Shown: piece after piece, positions 5,394 to 5,516 of the stretch
Layout: every line of letters starts with the position of its first letter
Numbering within the stretch: the first letter of the stretch is position 1
DNA from: Candidatus Competibacteraceae bacterium
GTDB lineage: Bacteria; Pseudomonadota; Gammaproteobacteria; Competibacterales; Competibacteraceae
Reading direction: 5' to 3'
Length of the DNA: 5,516 nt
NCBI GenBank assembly: GCA_020445045.1
Contig: JAGRHI010000209.1
Coordinates: 1-5,516, forward strand
Notes under the pieces: generated by a model
Told to the model about the DNA's origin: nothing
Database searches by the model: none
The model's input: the letters and a program-made list of their open reading frames with translations, nothing else
Made by a program: the position numbers and the translations under genes

Positions 5394-5516
5394 CTAGGCT
5401 ACAAGTTTTCGTCGATTTTCACTGCATTTCTTATACTCTTTTTCGTTATACATCATGTATTGAATCTTTGCGGAATTGTAATCTGATAATGGTAATTGAA
5501 ATTTAAGTAAACCACC
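5394..5516 (-). CDS. possible C-terminal end of a minus-strand gene running off the window
   Basis: Reading the minus strand from the right edge, a frame is open for 40 codons to TAG 5394-5396. It reads, for example, KFQLPLSDYNSAKIQYMMYN and ends in RRKLVA. The residue mix looks protein-like, and an open frame of this length is less expected in AT-rich DNA. No family is recognised and the start is outside the window. The abrupt fall in GC from about 5400 suggests a different origin from the neighbouring gene. It may equally be non-coding. Confidence 0.28.
   Translation of the reverse strand, partial: GGLLKFQLPLSDYNSAKIQYMMYNEKEYKKCSENRRKLVA

Noticed and set aside
5288..5396. A + strand frame VNRAIKDRRKWAG considered as a transposase or intron-protein end.
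   Set aside because: No start codon with a ribosome binding site and no family match that I can defend.
1..5516. CRISPR arrays, tRNA genes and riboswitches.
   Set aside because: I saw no regularly spaced repeats, no cloverleaf-like sequence with a T-loop motif, and no known riboswitch core on either strand.

Overview
The window looks like an accessory, mobile-element-rich piece of a GC-rich proteobacterial chromosome. A gammaproteobacterium is my weak guess, from the style of the insertion-sequence fragments and the secreted-effector genes. No rRNA, tRNA or housekeeping gene is present to fix the taxon. The most coherent reading is a small island of antibacterial-type effector genes that is being broken up by transposable elements.

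Left part (1 to about 1000). The 3' end of an IS1634-like (IS4 superfamily) transposase gene enters from the left edge on the + strand and ends at 479. The element probably ends near 495-500, where it cuts off the 3' end of a minus-strand alpha/beta-hydrolase gene. The hydrolase starts at a GTG at 993 behind a near-perfect Shine-Dalgarno. It is interrupted after codon 12 by a roughly 101-bp MITE-like element (858-958) with imperfect terminal inverted repeats and a 3-4 bp target duplication. Removing the element and one target copy in silico restores one continuous hydrolase frame.

Middle part (1160-2474, minus strand). A GH19 (chitinase/lysozyme-like) peptidoglycan hydrolase without a signal peptide is followed by a DUF4087 protein with a clear signal peptide. 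A cytoplasmic muramidase-like effector with a periplasmic cysteine-containing partner is the usual layout of a type VI secretion effector/immunity pair. The GH19 frame as given overruns its neighbour by about 145 bases. A one-base change in a seven-C tract would instead end it at a TGA that overlaps the DUF4087 ATG as ATGA.

Right-middle part (2584-3997, minus strand). A DUF3990-like ADP-ribosyltransferase toxin candidate with a beta-rich N-terminal domain is followed 42 bp downstream by the first ~52 codons of an unknown ORF, a candidate immunity gene. That ORF is fused to a decayed 3' end of an IS3-family transposase.

Right part (4213-5112, + strand). A secreted PQQ-like beta-propeller protein is transcribed divergently from the toxin. 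The last 400 bases hold no convincing gene. An AT-rich stretch at the very end may carry the C-terminus of a minus-strand gene that runs off the window.

No secretion apparatus gene is visible, so the delivery route of the effectors is inferred, not seen.
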